This document shows positions 63,757-64,000 of a stretch of DNA of 64,000 bases, in pieces. Source of the stretch: Rohdeia mirabilis (GTDB lineage Bacteria; Planctomycetota; UBA1135; GCA-002686595); contig CP036290.1 in the NCBI GenBank assembly GCA_007750655.1, positions 4,464,001-4,528,000 of the forward strand, in the 5' to 3' direction. Within the stretch, counting starts at the first letter, position 1. The number at the start of each line of letters is the position of its first letter. The notes below the pieces were generated by a model. The model worked only from the letters and a program-made list of their open reading frames with translations. It did no database searches and had not been told where the DNA came from. Both the position numbers and the translations under genes were made by a program.

Positions 63757-64000
63757 CGTGAGGTGGGTGCGAAGGAACAGTCGTCGTCGCGAAGACCGAG
63801 TGGTCGTGTGGCCGGGAGTCGTCGGGCCAACGGGCGAAGTACCGCGGCGTTCAGGCCGAGTTACCGGGCGAGCAGGATAGGTGGCCCGCTGAGGGGGGTC
63901 AAACCGACCCGGACACAGGACGTGGAAGCCGCGCGGCGGGACCGCGTTGGCCGGCCGGAGGGACGTTCCGGCGCGGGGCCGGGCTCAGGAATCCGCGCTC

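Overview
The window is GC-rich (about 70%) bacterial chromosome with densely packed genes, many of them overlapping as ATGA, GTGA or TGATG. The gene content points to a Planctomycetota (PVC) bacterium: secreted and lipoprotein sulfatases, a Gfo/Idh/MocA oxidoreductase with a Tat-like leader followed by a HEAT/double-DUF1080 protein, ASPIC/UnbV FG-GAP proteins, carboxypeptidase-regulatory-like proteins and a squalene-cyclase-like toroid protein. The very high GC would fit one of the deep, high-GC planctomycete lineages; that is inference, because no rRNA or tRNA lies in the window.

Layout. 1-12,053 is a housekeeping run on the minus strand: aroF-type DAHP synthase, an SGNH/MBOAT O-acetylation pair, tpiA, a SecG-like small protein, secG, pyrE, yicC, gmk, coaC, coaB and ftsK (cut by the left edge). 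12,125-18,475 holds an HD hydrolase, regulatory-like and lipoprotein genes, a hybrid histidine kinase with an ethylene-receptor-type sensor domain, and a WecE-like aminotransferase. 18,476-28,572 holds a transglutaminase/esterase fusion with a decayed copy of its own 5' end upstream, a 118-bp near-perfect palindrome supplying stop codons to two convergent genes, the HEAT/DUF1080 protein and its oxidoreductase partner. 28,583-42,008 holds a sulfatase-fold lipoprotein, a degenerate kinase/receiver, a GT-C-like membrane protein, selenoprotein candidate A, DoxX, a double-YHS protein, a large repeat protein and a sigma-54-activator-like response regulator. 42,316-47,844 is a methyltransferase followed by a flippase/SGNH/MBOAT surface-polysaccharide operon. 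47,863-55,332 holds a sulfatase, selenoprotein candidate B, an UnbV/UnbU-like pair, and two paralogous beta-rich secreted proteins, one broken. 55,917-64,000 holds tldD/tldE, UDP-glucose dehydrogenase, an ECF sigma factor with an overlapping TPR-like membrane protein, and a secreted TPR protein.

The most interesting result is a pair of paralogous two-domain thioredoxin-like proteins (34,128-35,360 and 49,328-50,635, both minus). Each is interrupted by one in-frame UGA followed by the same codons, AAC AAC GGC GTC, next to a redox-type Cys. In both genes, exactly 16 nt after the UGA, there is a 6-bp stem with a 5-nt loop. The stems differ by base changes on both sides that keep pairing (CCAGAC/GTCTGG and CGCGAC/GTCGCG), and the loops share the form NGUYG. 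This is what a bacterial SECIS element looks like, so both are proposed as undescribed selenoproteins. Normal use of UGA as stop is evident elsewhere in the window, so general recoding is unlikely.

Another recurring signal is a TANNNT hexamer 6-7 nt before the start codon of at least eight genes without a Shine-Dalgarno sequence, including both selenoprotein candidates. It suggests leaderless transcripts.
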